From: Proteobacteria bacterium UBA4656 | GTDB lineage: Bacteria; Pseudomonadota; Gammaproteobacteria; Xanthomonadales; Ahniellaceae | Direction of reading: 5' to 3' | Length of the DNA: 14,745 bases | Assembly: GCA_002405525.1 (NCBI GenBank) | Contig: DHLY01000038.1 | Location: forward strand, 748-15,492 | In this document: one piece after another, positions 5,207 through 14,034 of the stretch | How positions within the stretch are numbered: position 1 is the first letter of the stretch | How the letters are laid out: each line of letters starts with the position of its first letter | The notes under the pieces: model-generated | What the model was told of the DNA's origin: nothing | The model's database searches: none | The model's input: the letters and a program-made list of their open reading frames with translations, nothing else | Made by a program: the position numbers and the translations under genes

Positions 5207-6964
5207 TCAGCCCTGCTTCTTCTTCGGCAGGTAGAGGTCGGTGATGGTCCCCTCGTACACCTCGGCCGCCATCGCGACCGACTCCGACAGCGTCGGATGC
5301 GGGTGTACGGTGAGGCCGATGTCGGCGGCGTCGGCGCCCATCTCGATCGCCAGCGCGGCTTCGGAGATCAGGTCGCCCGCGTTGGGGCCGACGATGCCCG
5401 CGCCGATGATGCGGTGCGTGTCCTCGTCGAACACCAGCTTGGTGAAACCTTCGGTGCGGTTGATGCCGATCGCGCGGCCCGACGCCGCGTAGGGGAACTT
5501 GCCGATGCCGACCTTGAGGCCTTTCGCCTTCGCCTCGCCCTCGGTGACGCCCACCCAGGCCACCTCGGGATCGGTGTAGGCCACCGAGGGGATCACGCGG
5601 GCGACGAACTCGCTCTTGTGGCCGGCGCAGACTTCGGCCGCCACCTTGCCCTCGTGGGTGGCCTTGTGGGCGAGCATCGGATTGCCGACCAGGTCGCCGA
5701 TGGCGTGGATGTGCGCCACGTTGGTGCGCATCTGGCGGTCGACGGGAATGAATCCGCGCTCGGTGACCGCGATGCCCGCCGCCTCCGCGCCAAGCTTCCC
5801 GCCGTTCGGGGTGCGCCCGACGGCGCACAGCACGCGGTCGTAGACGGTCGGCTCGGGCGCCTTGTCGCCCTCGAAGGTGGCGCGCAGGCCGCCGTCGACG
5901 GCTTCCAGCTTCACCACGCGGGTCTTGAGGTGGATCGCCTCGTAGCGCTTCTTCACCCGCTGCTCGAACGGCCGCACGAGGTCGGGGTCGGCACCCGGCA
6001 TCAACTGGTCCTGCAGTTCGACCACCGTGACCTTGCTGCCCAGCGCGTCGTACACGCAGGCCATCTCGAGGCCGATGATGCCGCCGCCGATCACCAGCAG
6101 GCGCGCAGGGATGTCCTGCAGCAGCAGGGCGTCGGTGGAGTCCATCAGCCGCGGGTCGCCCCACGGCAGGCCCGGCAGCTTCACCGGTTGCGAGCCGGCG
6201 GCGATGATCGCGCGTTCGAAGCGCACCCGCCTCGGACCGTCGGCGGTGGCGACCTCGATCTCGTGCGGCGACACGAAGCGCCCGCTGCCGGTGACCCGGC
6301 GCAACTTGCGCTGCTTCGCCATGCCCGCAAGGCCACCGGTGAGCTGACCGACGACCTTGTCCTTGTAGCCGCGCAGCTTCGCGAGGTCGATGTGCGGCGC
6401 GCCGAAGGAGATGCCCATCGCATCCGAATGCACGGCCTCGTCGATCACGCGCGCCGCGTGCAGCAGGGCCTTGGACGGGATGCAGCCGACATTGAGGCAG
6501 ACGCCGCCGAGACTGTCGTAGCGCTCAACCAGCAGCACGTCGAGCCCGAGGTCGGCGGCCCGGAACGCGGCGGTGTAACCGCCGGGGCCGGCGCCGAGCA
6601 CCGCGACCTGGCATTCGAAATCGGCCTTGTGCCCGGTGTCTGGAGCGGCAGGTGCCTGCAGCGCCGGTTTCGGCGCGGGCGCCGGCGCCGGCTCGGCCTT
6701 CGGCGCGGGGGCAGCGGCCGCGACCTCGCCGGCTTCCAGCACCGCCACCACCGAGCCCTCGCCCACCTTGTCGCCCACCGTCACCGCCAGCGACAGCACG
6801 GTGCCGGCCGCGCTGGAGGGCACTTCCATCGTCGCCTTGTCGGACTCCAGCGTGAGCAGGCCCTGGTCCTTCTTCACCACGTCGCCGGGCTTGACCAGCA
6901 GCTCGATGACCGGCACATCCCGGTAGTTGCCGATGTCGGGAACCTTGATCTCGATGGTGGGCAT
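5207..6964 (-). CDS. lpdA: Dihydrolipoyl dehydrogenase (E3) with N-terminal lipoyl domain
   Basis: A 585-residue FAD enzyme that reoxidises dihydrolipoyl groups of the pyruvate dehydrogenase complex and passes the electrons to NAD+. Residues 1-80 form a lipoyl domain with the attachment lysine in ESDKATMEVP (Lys43). An Ala/Pro/Lys linker covers about 81-112. The flavoprotein part begins with the FAD motif GAGPGG (124-129) and the redox disulfide GGVCLNVGCIPSK (Cys156/Cys161). It continues with the NAD motif VIGGGIIGLE and ends with HPHPTLSE (His556-Glu561 catalytic pair). Ordinary E3 enzymes have about 470 residues; the extra length is the fused lipoyl arm, a known variant in some proteobacteria. 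GGGGAGA stands before the ATG. It follows aceF after 21 bases, clearly one operon. Confidence 0.97.
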   Translation of the reverse strand: MPTIEIKVPDIGNYRDVPVIELLVKPGDVVKKDQGLLTLESDKATMEVPSSAAGTVLSLAVTVGDKVGEGSVVAVLEAGEVAAAAPAPKAEPAPAPAPKPALQAPAAPDTGHKADFECQVAVLGAGPGGYTAAFRAADLGLDVLLVERYDSLGGVCLNVGCIPSKALLHAARVIDEAVHSDAMGISFGAPHIDLAKLRGYKDKVVGQLTGGLAGMAKQRKLRRVTGSGRFVSPHEIEVATADGPRRVRFERAIIAAGSQPVKLPGLPWGDPRLMDSTDALLLQDIPARLLVIGGGIIGLEMACVYDALGSKVTVVELQDQLMPGADPDLVRPFEQRVKKRYEAIHLKTRVVKLEAVDGGLRATFEGDKAPEPTVYDRVLCAVGRTPNGGKLGAEAAGIAVTERGFIPVDRQMRTNVAHIHAIGDLVGNPMLAHKATHEGKVAAEVCAGHKSEFVARVIPSVAYTDPEVAWVGVTEGEAKAKGLKVGIGKFPYAASGRAIGINRTEGFTKLVFDEDTHRIIGAGIVGPNAGDLISEAALAIEMGADAADIGLTVHPHPTLSESVAMAAEVYEGTITDLYLPKKKQG

Positions 6965-6985
6965 GCGCGTCTCCCCGACGGCCGG

Positions 6986-8341
<1,356 letters not shown>

Positions 8342-8658
8342 GAACCCTCCCATCCGGCGCGCGGACCGCCTGCGGCCGCGAAGACCCCTATTGTGGCGGC
8401 CCCGGCGGGCCCGGCGCCAGCCGCGGCGCGGCAGCGCAATCGTTTGCAGCGGGCTGCGGGCGGGGCCGCACTGCGCGCGGGTGCGGGCCGGCTGCTTCGG
8501 GAACCGCCGTGGCGCGGCGCCTCGGAGCCCTCGGCATGAATCTCGTCCCGAGCGCCTTTCCGGCAGCGCGTCCGGCGCGGCCCCGGACTGCCTCGCGCGC
8601 CCGGCGATGGTGCGCCCGGGCCGTCCATGCCCCCGGGCCGATGTCCCCTTGCAGCGCC
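8342..8658. other. 317-base intergenic region between aceF and ohr
   Basis: No open frame here looks like a protein; the frames that exist are Arg/Pro/Ala-rich shadows. Because both flanking genes run on the minus strand, the stretch should hold the end of the ohr transcript and the leader of aceF. On the minus strand, CACAAT (8390-8395) about 50 bases before the aceF start is the only AT-richer spot and could be a -10 element, but no good -35 box sits at the right distance. A stem with arms GTCCGG and CCGGAC (8570-8588) and the hairpin listed separately near 8614-8638 are the other visible structures. Confidence 0.4.
8614..8638 (-). terminator. Possible terminator hairpin after ohr
   Basis: Perfect seven-base arms GCCCGGG and CCCGGGC with an 11-base loop lie about 20 bases after the ohr stop on the minus strand. 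No T run follows, so this is a weak candidate. Confidence 0.35.
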
Positions 8659-9081
8659 TCAATCCACCACGCGAAGGCTGACTTCGATGTTGCCGCGCGT
8701 GGCCTTGGAGTAGGGGCAGACCTGGTGCGCCTCGGCCACCAGGGCTTCGGCATCGGCACGCGACAGCCCCGGCACCTTGACCGCGAGCGCCACCGACAGA
8801 CCGAGCCCCGCGGGTTGGACCTGGCCGATATGCACGTCGGCGGTGACCTCGATCGCGCCGACCGCCAGCTTCTTCTGCCGCGCCACGAACCCGACCGCGC
8901 CGCCGAAACAGGCCGCGTAGCCCATCGCGAACAGCTGCTCCGGATTGGTGGTGGCCGGGCGCCCGGGCCCACCCATCGATTTCGGGATCGACATCTCGAG
9001 CTTGAGCAGCCCGTCCGCCGTTTCCACATGGCCGTCGCGGCCGCCGACGGCGGTGGCCTGGGCCGAATAGAGCGTGTTCAT
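8659..9081 (-). CDS. ohr: Organic hydroperoxide resistance protein (Ohr, OsmC family)
   Basis: A 140-residue cytoplasmic thiol peroxidase that reduces organic and fatty-acid hydroperoxides using lipoylated or dithiol reductants. Both catalytic cysteines are present: Cys58 in GYAACFGGAV and Cys122 in VCPYSKATRGNIEV. The conserved Arg15 (GGRDG) and Glu48 (NPEQLFA) that position the peroxidatic cysteine are also there. The CPYSxATRGNIEV ending separates Ohr from OsmC proper. Length matches the family (about 140). The ATG at 9081 has GGGGAAGA upstream; an in-frame start 13 codons earlier lacks support. Lipoylated dehydrogenase complexes are the known in vivo electron source for Ohr, so its place next to aceF-lpdA is suggestive, though a 317-base gap separates them. 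No ohrR repressor gene is visible nearby. Confidence 0.94.
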   Translation of the reverse strand: MNTLYSAQATAVGGRDGHVETADGLLKLEMSIPKSMGGPGRPATTNPEQLFAMGYAACFGGAVGFVARQKKLAVGAIEVTADVHIGQVQPAGLGLSVALAVKVPGLSRADAEALVAEAHQVCPYSKATRGNIEVSLRVVD

Positions 9082-9172
9082 CGTCGTGTCTTCCCCGGGG
9101 ACGGACGCGAAGTGTAGCAATCCGCGAGCCGTGGCCGTTGAAAGCGCGTCGGCAGTGTGGTCGAGTGCGGAG

Positions 9173-9741
9173 ATGGACCTTGGCCGGCTGCCCGGAACGA
9201 CCGAGCCCCCGAACCTCGAGGAGCGGCGGGTGCGCCTGCGCGCGCTGCGCGACGACGACGCCGACGGCCCGTGTGTGCGGTTCAGCGACCCCGAGGTGAT
9301 GCGCTACCGGAGCACCATGCCGGTCGCCGCCCCCGCGCGGATCCGCGACCGCACCCACCCGGTGCGCGACGGGTTCGCCACTCGCGAGGGCCTGCAGTGG
9401 GCGATCGCGCTGCATGCCGACGACCACCGCGTCGGCACCGCGACCCGGTTCAACATCTCGCTGGCCGAACGGCGCGCCGAATTCGAGTGCTTGCTGGCGC
9501 GCATGCTGTGGGGCCGGGCATCGGGCGCGGGGCGCCGGGCCTGATGCTGCGCTTCGGCTTCGACAAGCTGGGCATCGAGCGCATCGAGGCCGACATCGAC
9601 CCGCGCTACGCGAAGTCGATCCGGCTGGTGGAACGGGTGGGATTCCAGCGCGGCGGCCTGCTGCGGGCGCGCTGGCGGGCCGGTGGCGAAGTGCAGGACA
9701 ACGCCCTGTACGGCCTGCTGCGCCCCGGCTTCAGGGCCTGA
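9173..9741 (+). pseudogene. GNAT-family (RimJ/RimL-like) N-acetyltransferase, frameshifted
   Basis: Two frames together encode one acetyltransferase of about 189 residues. The first frame (9173 to a stop near 9544) gives the N-terminal part, VRLRALRDDDAD...FSDPEVMRYRS, and reaches ARMLWGR. The frame one step over then continues GIGRGAPGLMLRFGFDKLGI, IEADIDPRYAKSIRLVERVGFQRGGLL and ends at 9741. The junction lies in the GGG run at 9516-9518. Adding one G would restore WGRGIGRGAPG, the acetyl-CoA-binding R/Q-x-x-G-x-G loop, with no other break. RimJ/RimL-type enzymes acetylate protein N-termini or small molecules; the substrate is unknown here. Start ATG 9173 is tentative (GTG 9155 is an alternative), as neither has a good ribosome binding site. 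A sequencing error in a G run is as likely as true inactivation. Confidence 0.78.
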
Positions 9742-9766
9742 CCGGGCCCGCGCCTGGAATCGCGGA

Positions 9767-10687
9767 ATGTCCGGCGAAACCGACCTCACCTTCGACCCGC
9801 GCGCCTTCGCCGCGGCGGCGCCTTCGCCGCGGGCGGCCGCCACCGCGACCGCGGCGCTGCTGGTTGAACCCACCGGCTTCCGGCTGTCCGGCGAGACCGC
9901 GGGCGACAACGCGTACATGGATCTCGCGCGCGCGGTGGACCCGGAGCGCGCGCTGGCCCAGCATCGGGCGCTCGCAGCGGCGATCGCCGCGCACGCGCGA
10001 CTGCCGGTGCGCTTGTTCGAGGGCAATTCCGACTCGCCCGACGCGGTGTTCTGCAACAACGTGTTCGGCACCGCGCCCGGTCGGCTGATAGTCGGCGCGA
10101 TGCGCCACCCGGAGCGGATCCGCGAGAGCCACCGGGCCGACATCGTCGAATCGTTCCGCGCGGCGGGCCGCGAGCTGCTGCGCATCGATGCCGTCCCCGG
10201 GGCAGTGGCCGAACTCACCGGTCCGCTGGTGATCGACCGTGCGCGCGGCATCGGCTTCCACGGCCTCACCGAGCGCTGCAACGAGTCCGGCGCGCGAGCC
10301 ATGCACGCCGCGTTCGGACTCGCGCGCAGCCTCGCCTTCCCGCTCGCCGCCGGCGAATACCACACCAACGTGGTGCTGGCCGTGCTCGCCGGGCGCGCCG
10401 CGGTGGTCCACGAGGCGTCGGTCGGCGCGCCGGTGTGCGCGGCGCTGAACTCGCTCTACGGCCCGCACCTGATCCGCATCGACGACGAGGAGAAGTCGGC
10501 GTTCGTGGCCAACTGCATCGCATTGGCGGCCGACCAGTGCTGGATGAGCGCCACCGCCGAGCGGGCGCTTTCACCGCGCAGCCGCGCCGCCCTGCGCCGC
10601 GCCGGCTTCGTGCCGTACACGGTCGAGATCGACGAACTCGAGAAGGCCGGCGGCTCGCTGCGCTGCTGCATCGCCGAGGTGTTCTGA
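9767..10687 (+). CDS. Amidinotransferase-superfamily hydrolase, CtlX/arginine deiminase-related
   Basis: A 306-residue protein of the guanidine-modifying (GME) superfamily, closest in style to the CtlX/FN0238 type that acts on citrulline or related ureido/guanidino compounds. The pentein-fold landmarks appear in order: PTGFRLSGETAGDNAYM (35-51), PDAVFCNN (91-98), ELTGPLVIDR (149-158), the catalytic histidine in YHTNVVLAV (His199) and the nucleophile near the C-terminus in GGSLRCC (Cys300, with Cys301 beside it). Family members read PDAVFPNNW where this one has PDAVFCNNVF. Length is normal. Exact substrate (citrulline, methylarginine or arginine) cannot be decided. It begins 25 bases after the acetyltransferase gene and is probably co-transcribed with it. 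The ATG at 9767 has only a weak upstream GGA. Confidence 0.82.
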   Translation: MSGETDLTFDPRAFAAAAPSPRAAATATAALLVEPTGFRLSGETAGDNAYMDLARAVDPERALAQHRALAAAIAAHARLPVRLFEGNSDSPDAVFCNNVFGTAPGRLIVGAMRHPERIRESHRADIVESFRAAGRELLRIDAVPGAVAELTGPLVIDRARGIGFHGLTERCNESGARAMHAAFGLARSLAFPLAAGEYHTNVVLAVLAGRAAVVHEASVGAPVCAALNSLYGPHLIRIDDEEKSAFVANCIALAADQCWMSATAERALSPRSRAALRRAGFVPYTVEIDELEKAGGSLRCCIAEVF

Positions 10688-10877
10688 TCACGTCTGCCGC
10701 ATGGACGGTGGTGTGCACGCGACGAGCGGCAGGATTCGACGATCGCGCGACGCGCGCGACACGCGCCCTGCACGGCTTGCACACGACGTCGCCACCCGCT
10801 CGCCACCTGCGGTACACGCAGCGGCCACGTCGCGTCGACATTCGGACCGCGCGCGGCGCCGCGTGAAGGCGGTCCCG

Positions 10878-10897
10878 ACGCGGATGCGACTCCGCGT
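10878..10897 (+). promoter_or_regulatory. Stem-loop in the leader region of the DUF4397 gene
   Basis: Arms ACGCGGA and TCCGCGT are perfect seven-base complements around a six-base loop, lying 64 bases before the ATG. It may belong to the 5' leader or to the end of the ctlX-like transcript. There is no T run. Otherwise the 273-base gap 10688-10960 shows only CG-rich Arg-coding-like DNA and no credible gene. Confidence 0.3.
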
Positions 10898-10923
10898 TGA
10901 CGGCGCAGGGCGTTCCATGCGCC

Positions 10924-10944
10924 CCGCGCGGAATCGCCGCGCGG
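10924..10944 (+). promoter_or_regulatory. GC-only hairpin directly before the DUF4397 ribosome binding site
   Basis: Perfect eight-base arms CCGCGCGG and CCGCGCGG (self-complementary) flank the loop AATCG. The stem ends four bases before GGAGAAG (10948-10954), the ribosome binding site of the next gene. In RNA it would be very stable and could affect ribosome access or RNA decay. Function is unproven. Confidence 0.4.
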
Positions 10945-10960
10945 CTTGGAGAAGAACATC

Positions 10961-12028
10961 ATGAAACGCATGACGATGGGGATCGCCGCGGCGTTGTTGC
11001 TCACCGCGGCCATGGGGGCACAGGCGCAGGTGCGGGTACAGGTCGGCCACTTCGCGCCGTTCGCGTCCACCCTCAACGGCACTTCGGTGACCGTGCGCGT
11101 GAACGGCGCGAACGCGATCCAGAACTTCCGCTTCGGCGACGTCACCAGCGGCTACGTCGACCTCGGCCCCGCCGGCAACTACCTGATCGAGGTGCTGCCC
11201 ACCGGGACCAGCACGGTGGCGATCTCCGCGCAGTTGAACAACCTCGCGGCCGGCAACTACACGGTGCTGGCGATCGGCAACGGCACGCTGCAGCCGCTGG
11301 CACTGCTGCCGCTGGTGGACGACATCACGCCGCCGCCCGCCGGACAGGTCAAGGTCCGCGTGGTCCACGCCGCGCCGTTCGGCAGCACCGACGCGGCCAC
11401 CGCGGTCTCGGTCCGCACCGACGGCGGCGACGTCGTCGGCGGACTGGCCAGCGTGCCGTTCCGCGGCGCAAGTCCGTTCCTGGCGCTGCCCGCCGGGTCC
11501 TACGACCTGAAGGTCGCCACCCCCGACGGCGGCACCAACCTGATCGACCTCGCGCCGGTTAACTTGGCGTCCGGCACGATCATCACCGTCGCGGCGGTCG
11601 GCGACGGGACGAACCAGCCGCTCGGCTTCGTCGGCCTGCCCGGCGGCCGGCTGCCGACCGAGACGCCGGTCGGCGTGCGCGGCGGCGGCCACTGGTTCGA
11701 CCCGGCGAGCGTGGGCCAGGGCCTGTCGCTGTACACCGTGCCCAGCCAGAACCGCATCGTCGGCACCTGGTACGCGTACGGTCCGTTCGGCACACAGCGC
11801 TGGTTCACGGTCGAATCGGACAGCTTCGACGGCACGACGGCGAGCTTCACGGTGCGCGAGACCGGTGGCGGCGTGCTGGGTGGCCCGCAGCCCATCAGCA
11901 TCGCGGTGGCCGGCACTGCCTCGCTGACCCTGACCGACTGCAATCGGGCCACGTTCCGCTGGACGCTTGGCAGCAGTACCGGTACCTACAACCTCACCAA
12001 CCTGGTCCCGGCGATCGGCTGCCGTTGA
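10961..12028 (+). CDS. Secreted protein with two DUF4397 domains and a C-terminal GHWFDP domain
   Basis: A 355-residue exported protein of unknown function. Residues 1-22 form a signal peptide with cleavage likely after AQA. Two DUF4397 repeats follow: residues about 25-120 (VRVQVGHFAPF ... NYTVLAIGNGTLQPL) and about 130-227 (VKVRVVHAAPF ... ITVAAVGDGTNQPLGFV). The repeated VxVxHxAPF start and VxAxGxGTxQPL end mark the duplication. Residues 240-355 are a third domain beginning GGGHWFDPASVGQGLSLY, with TWYAYGPFGTQRWF and two cysteines (Cys327, Cys354) that may pair. I recall this type at the C-terminus of many secreted proteobacterial proteins. No anchor or sorting signal is seen, so it is periplasmic or extracellular. 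GGAGAAG supports the ATG at 10961; a TTG five codons upstream is less likely. Confidence 0.85.
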   Translation: MKRMTMGIAAALLLTAAMGAQAQVRVQVGHFAPFASTLNGTSVTVRVNGANAIQNFRFGDVTSGYVDLGPAGNYLIEVLPTGTSTVAISAQLNNLAAGNYTVLAIGNGTLQPLALLPLVDDITPPPAGQVKVRVVHAAPFGSTDAATAVSVRTDGGDVVGGLASVPFRGASPFLALPAGSYDLKVATPDGGTNLIDLAPVNLASGTIITVAAVGDGTNQPLGFVGLPGGRLPTETPVGVRGGGHWFDPASVGQGLSLYTVPSQNRIVGTWYAYGPFGTQRWFTVESDSFDGTTASFTVRETGGGVLGGPQPISIAVAGTASLTLTDCNRATFRWTLGSSTGTYNLTNLVPAIGCR

Positions 12029-12036
12029 CCGCGACC

Positions 12037-12065
12037 GGCGCCGGTGGACTGCGTCCGCCGGCGCC
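12037..12065 (+). terminator. Strong hairpin after the DUF4397 gene
   Basis: Arms GGCGCCGGTGGAC (12037-12049) and GTCCGCCGGCGCC (12053-12065) pair over 13 positions with a single G-U wobble and a three-base loop, starting eight bases after the TGA. The position and stability fit a terminator for the plus-strand gene. There is no T tract, so termination may need help or the hairpin may protect the 3' end. Confidence 0.6.
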
Positions 12066-12091
12066 CACGGCCTGCAAACGTGAAAACGGAT

Positions 12092-12110
12092 CGGCGCCGG
12101 CCCGGCGCCG
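12092..12110 (-). terminator. Intrinsic-like terminator of the SLC13 permease gene
   Basis: On the minus strand, immediately after the TGA (12111-12113), the arms CGGCGCCG and CGGCGCCG enclose a three-base loop and are followed by ATCCGTTTTC with four T. This is the most terminator-like structure in the window and faces the hairpin of the convergent DUF4397 gene 26 bases away. Confidence 0.6.
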
Positions 12111-13949
12111 TCAGAAGATCAGGTTCACCATCACCAGCACGATCAGGACATAAGCCAGCGACAGCGGGCCGCCGGCTCGCCAAAGGTCGGCGGCGCGATA
12201 GCCTCCGGGACCGGCAATGATGGCCATCACCGGGTTCGACATCGATACGAAGTTGTTGGAAGCGCTCAGCGCGACGACGAGCGCAAACTCGGTGGGGCCC
12301 GCGTTGGCGGCCAGGGCGACGTTGACCGCCAGCGGCACCATCAGCACGGTGGCGCCGACGTTGGACATGACCTGGGCGAAGAAGGACGTCAGCAGCGCCA
12401 GCGCGGCCTGCAGCACCACCGGATGCACGTCGCCGACCGCGCGCAGCAGCTCCTGCGCCACCCAGGCGGCGGCGCCGGTGGCGTCGGTGGCCCAGCCGAG
12501 CGGAATCAGGCAGGCCATCAGGAACACGGTCTTCCAACCGATCGCCTTGTAGGCCTCGTCCATGCTCAGCACGCCGGTCAACAGCATGCCCACGGCGCCG
12601 ACCAGCAGCGCCACCGGCAGCTTGAGGTCCGAGAACAGCGCGAGGCCGATCGCCAGCGCGAAGAAGAACAGCGCGTGCCAGAGACGGTGCGGACGCTCCT
12701 CGTCCTTCGGGTAGTCGGTGACCACGACGAAGTCGTGGTCTTCGGCCGCGTTCGCAAGGTCCTTCCAGAAGCCGTGGAAGACCAGCGTGTCGCCGGCGCG
12801 GACCTGCACCTGGCGGATGTCGTCACGGAAGATCCGGTCGCCGCGGTTGACTGCCAGTACCGAGATGTTGCTGCGCTTGCGCAGCCGCAGGTCGCCCACC
12901 TTCTGGCCCACGTAGCGGGAGGCCGGTGGCACCACGGCCTCGGCGATGCCGGCGCGGCTGGGGTTGAACAGGTCGCCGAAGTTGCGCAGGCCGGGCAGCA
13001 CCCGCAGGCCAGCCGCGCCGGCCCATGAGGCCACCGGCTCGCGCGGGCCCAGCACGCCCAGCACGGTGCCGACCCAGACCATCTGGTCGGCCGGCGGCGC
13101 GAGCCGCGCCTCCTCGCCGTTGCGGATGGCGAGGATCAGCGGCGTGTCGGCCCGCGCCTCCAGCTCGCCGATCGACTGTCCGACCAGCGGGCTGTCCGCG
13201 GTGACCAGCAGTTCGATCACTTCGCCTTCGATCCCGTAGGTGGCTGCGAAGTACGACTCGGTGCGCGACGGCGTGACACCGGTGCGCTCTTCCCGCCGGG
13301 GTTCGATGCGTCGCCAGTACAGCGCGAAGTAGGCCAGCCCGAAGGCCAGCAGCACGAGGCCGACCGGGGCGACGGTGAACATTCCGATCGGCTCGATGGT
13401 GTCGGCGCCGGGCGGCAGGTTGCGATTGACCGAGGAAATCAGGTCGTTGAGCAGGATCTGCGGCGAATTGCCCACCATGGTGGTCGTGCCGCCGAGAATG
13501 ATGCAGCAGGCCATCGGCAGCAGCAGACGCGACAGCGGCAGGCCGGTGCGTGAGGAAATGCGCGAGACCACCGGCAGGAAAAGTGCAGTCAGGGCCGGGT
13601 TCTGCATGAACGCCGACATCGCGCCGGTGAGCGCGCACAGCACCAGCAGCAGGCGCTGCTCCATGCCGCGCGACAGGCGCAGGATGAAGGACGCCGCCTT
13701 CGACAGCACGCCCGTGCGGTCGAGCCCGGCGCCGAGGATCATGGTGGCGAGGATCGCCATCACCGCGTTGCCGGCGAAGCCGTCGAAGATCTGCTCGGTC
13801 GGCACCAGGTTGGCCACGCCGAGCGCGACCAGCACCAGCAGGGCGACGATGTCGGCGCGGATCCACTCGAGGGCGAACATCACCACGGTGAAGGCGATCA
13901 GCGCCAGCACGATCGCCATCTGCGGGGTGAGGGTCAGGCCGGCTTCCAT
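12111..13949 (-). CDS. SLC13-family permease with two RCK_C (TrkA-C) domains
   Basis: A 612-residue inner-membrane transporter of the DASS/ion-transporter superfamily, probably for a divalent anion such as sulfate or a dicarboxylate, driven by Na+ or H+. Helices fill about residues 10-212 and 425-612. Between them is a cytosolic region with two RCK_C-type domains (about 235-302 and 330-398: IELLVTADSPLVGQSIGEL and EAVVPPASRYVGQKVGDL). Substrate-loop motifs are GGTTTMVGNSP (153-163) in the first half and SNVGATVLMVPLA (529-541) and SASNNFVSMSNPV (562-574) in the second. The first-half hairpin reads FMQNPALTALFLPV, where relatives usually have NNT or SNT. The RCK_C domains suggest regulation by a ligand. 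The ATG at 13949 has a poor ribosome binding site. It lies 138 bases after trmB on the same strand. Confidence 0.9.
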   Translation of the reverse strand: MEAGLTLTPQMAIVLALIAFTVVMFALEWIRADIVALLVLVALGVANLVPTEQIFDGFAGNAVMAILATMILGAGLDRTGVLSKAASFILRLSRGMEQRLLLVLCALTGAMSAFMQNPALTALFLPVVSRISSRTGLPLSRLLLPMACCIILGGTTTMVGNSPQILLNDLISSVNRNLPPGADTIEPIGMFTVAPVGLVLLAFGLAYFALYWRRIEPRREERTGVTPSRTESYFAATYGIEGEVIELLVTADSPLVGQSIGELEARADTPLILAIRNGEEARLAPPADQMVWVGTVLGVLGPREPVASWAGAAGLRVLPGLRNFGDLFNPSRAGIAEAVVPPASRYVGQKVGDLRLRKRSNISVLAVNRGDRIFRDDIRQVQVRAGDTLVFHGFWKDLANAAEDHDFVVVTDYPKDEERPHRLWHALFFFALAIGLALFSDLKLPVALLVGAVGMLLTGVLSMDEAYKAIGWKTVFLMACLIPLGWATDATGAAAWVAQELLRAVGDVHPVVLQAALALLTSFFAQVMSNVGATVLMVPLAVNVALAANAGPTEFALVVALSASNNFVSMSNPVMAIIAGPGGYRAADLWRAGGPLSLAYVLIVLVMVNLIF

Positions 13950-14034
13950 GGAGCGCGCGTGGAGTCCTCGTCGCCACGACGCCGGGGCAGCGCCGATCGG
14001 GCCCCGGGCGCGATCGCGCCGGAGGCTGCGGTCA

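Noticed and set aside
6655-6730. Low-complexity repeat-like GC stretches in aceF and lpdA (also about 7910-8100)
   Set aside because: These encode the Ala/Pro/Lys swinging-arm linkers normal for lipoyl proteins, not a tandem-repeat element.
8509-9117. A 202-codon plus-strand frame in the ohr region
   Set aside because: It is the complement of ohr and the gap beside it; the ohr frame carries all catalytic residues, this one no recognisable feature.
9082-9172. OhrR operator in front of ohr
   Set aside because: OhrR sites are AT-rich palindromes; nothing of that kind is present in this GC-rich stretch.
10701-10964. An 87-codon plus-strand frame in the gap before the DUF4397 gene
   Set aside because: The product is almost pure Arg/Ala/Ser/Pro, it has no ribosome binding site and it runs over the start of the real gene.
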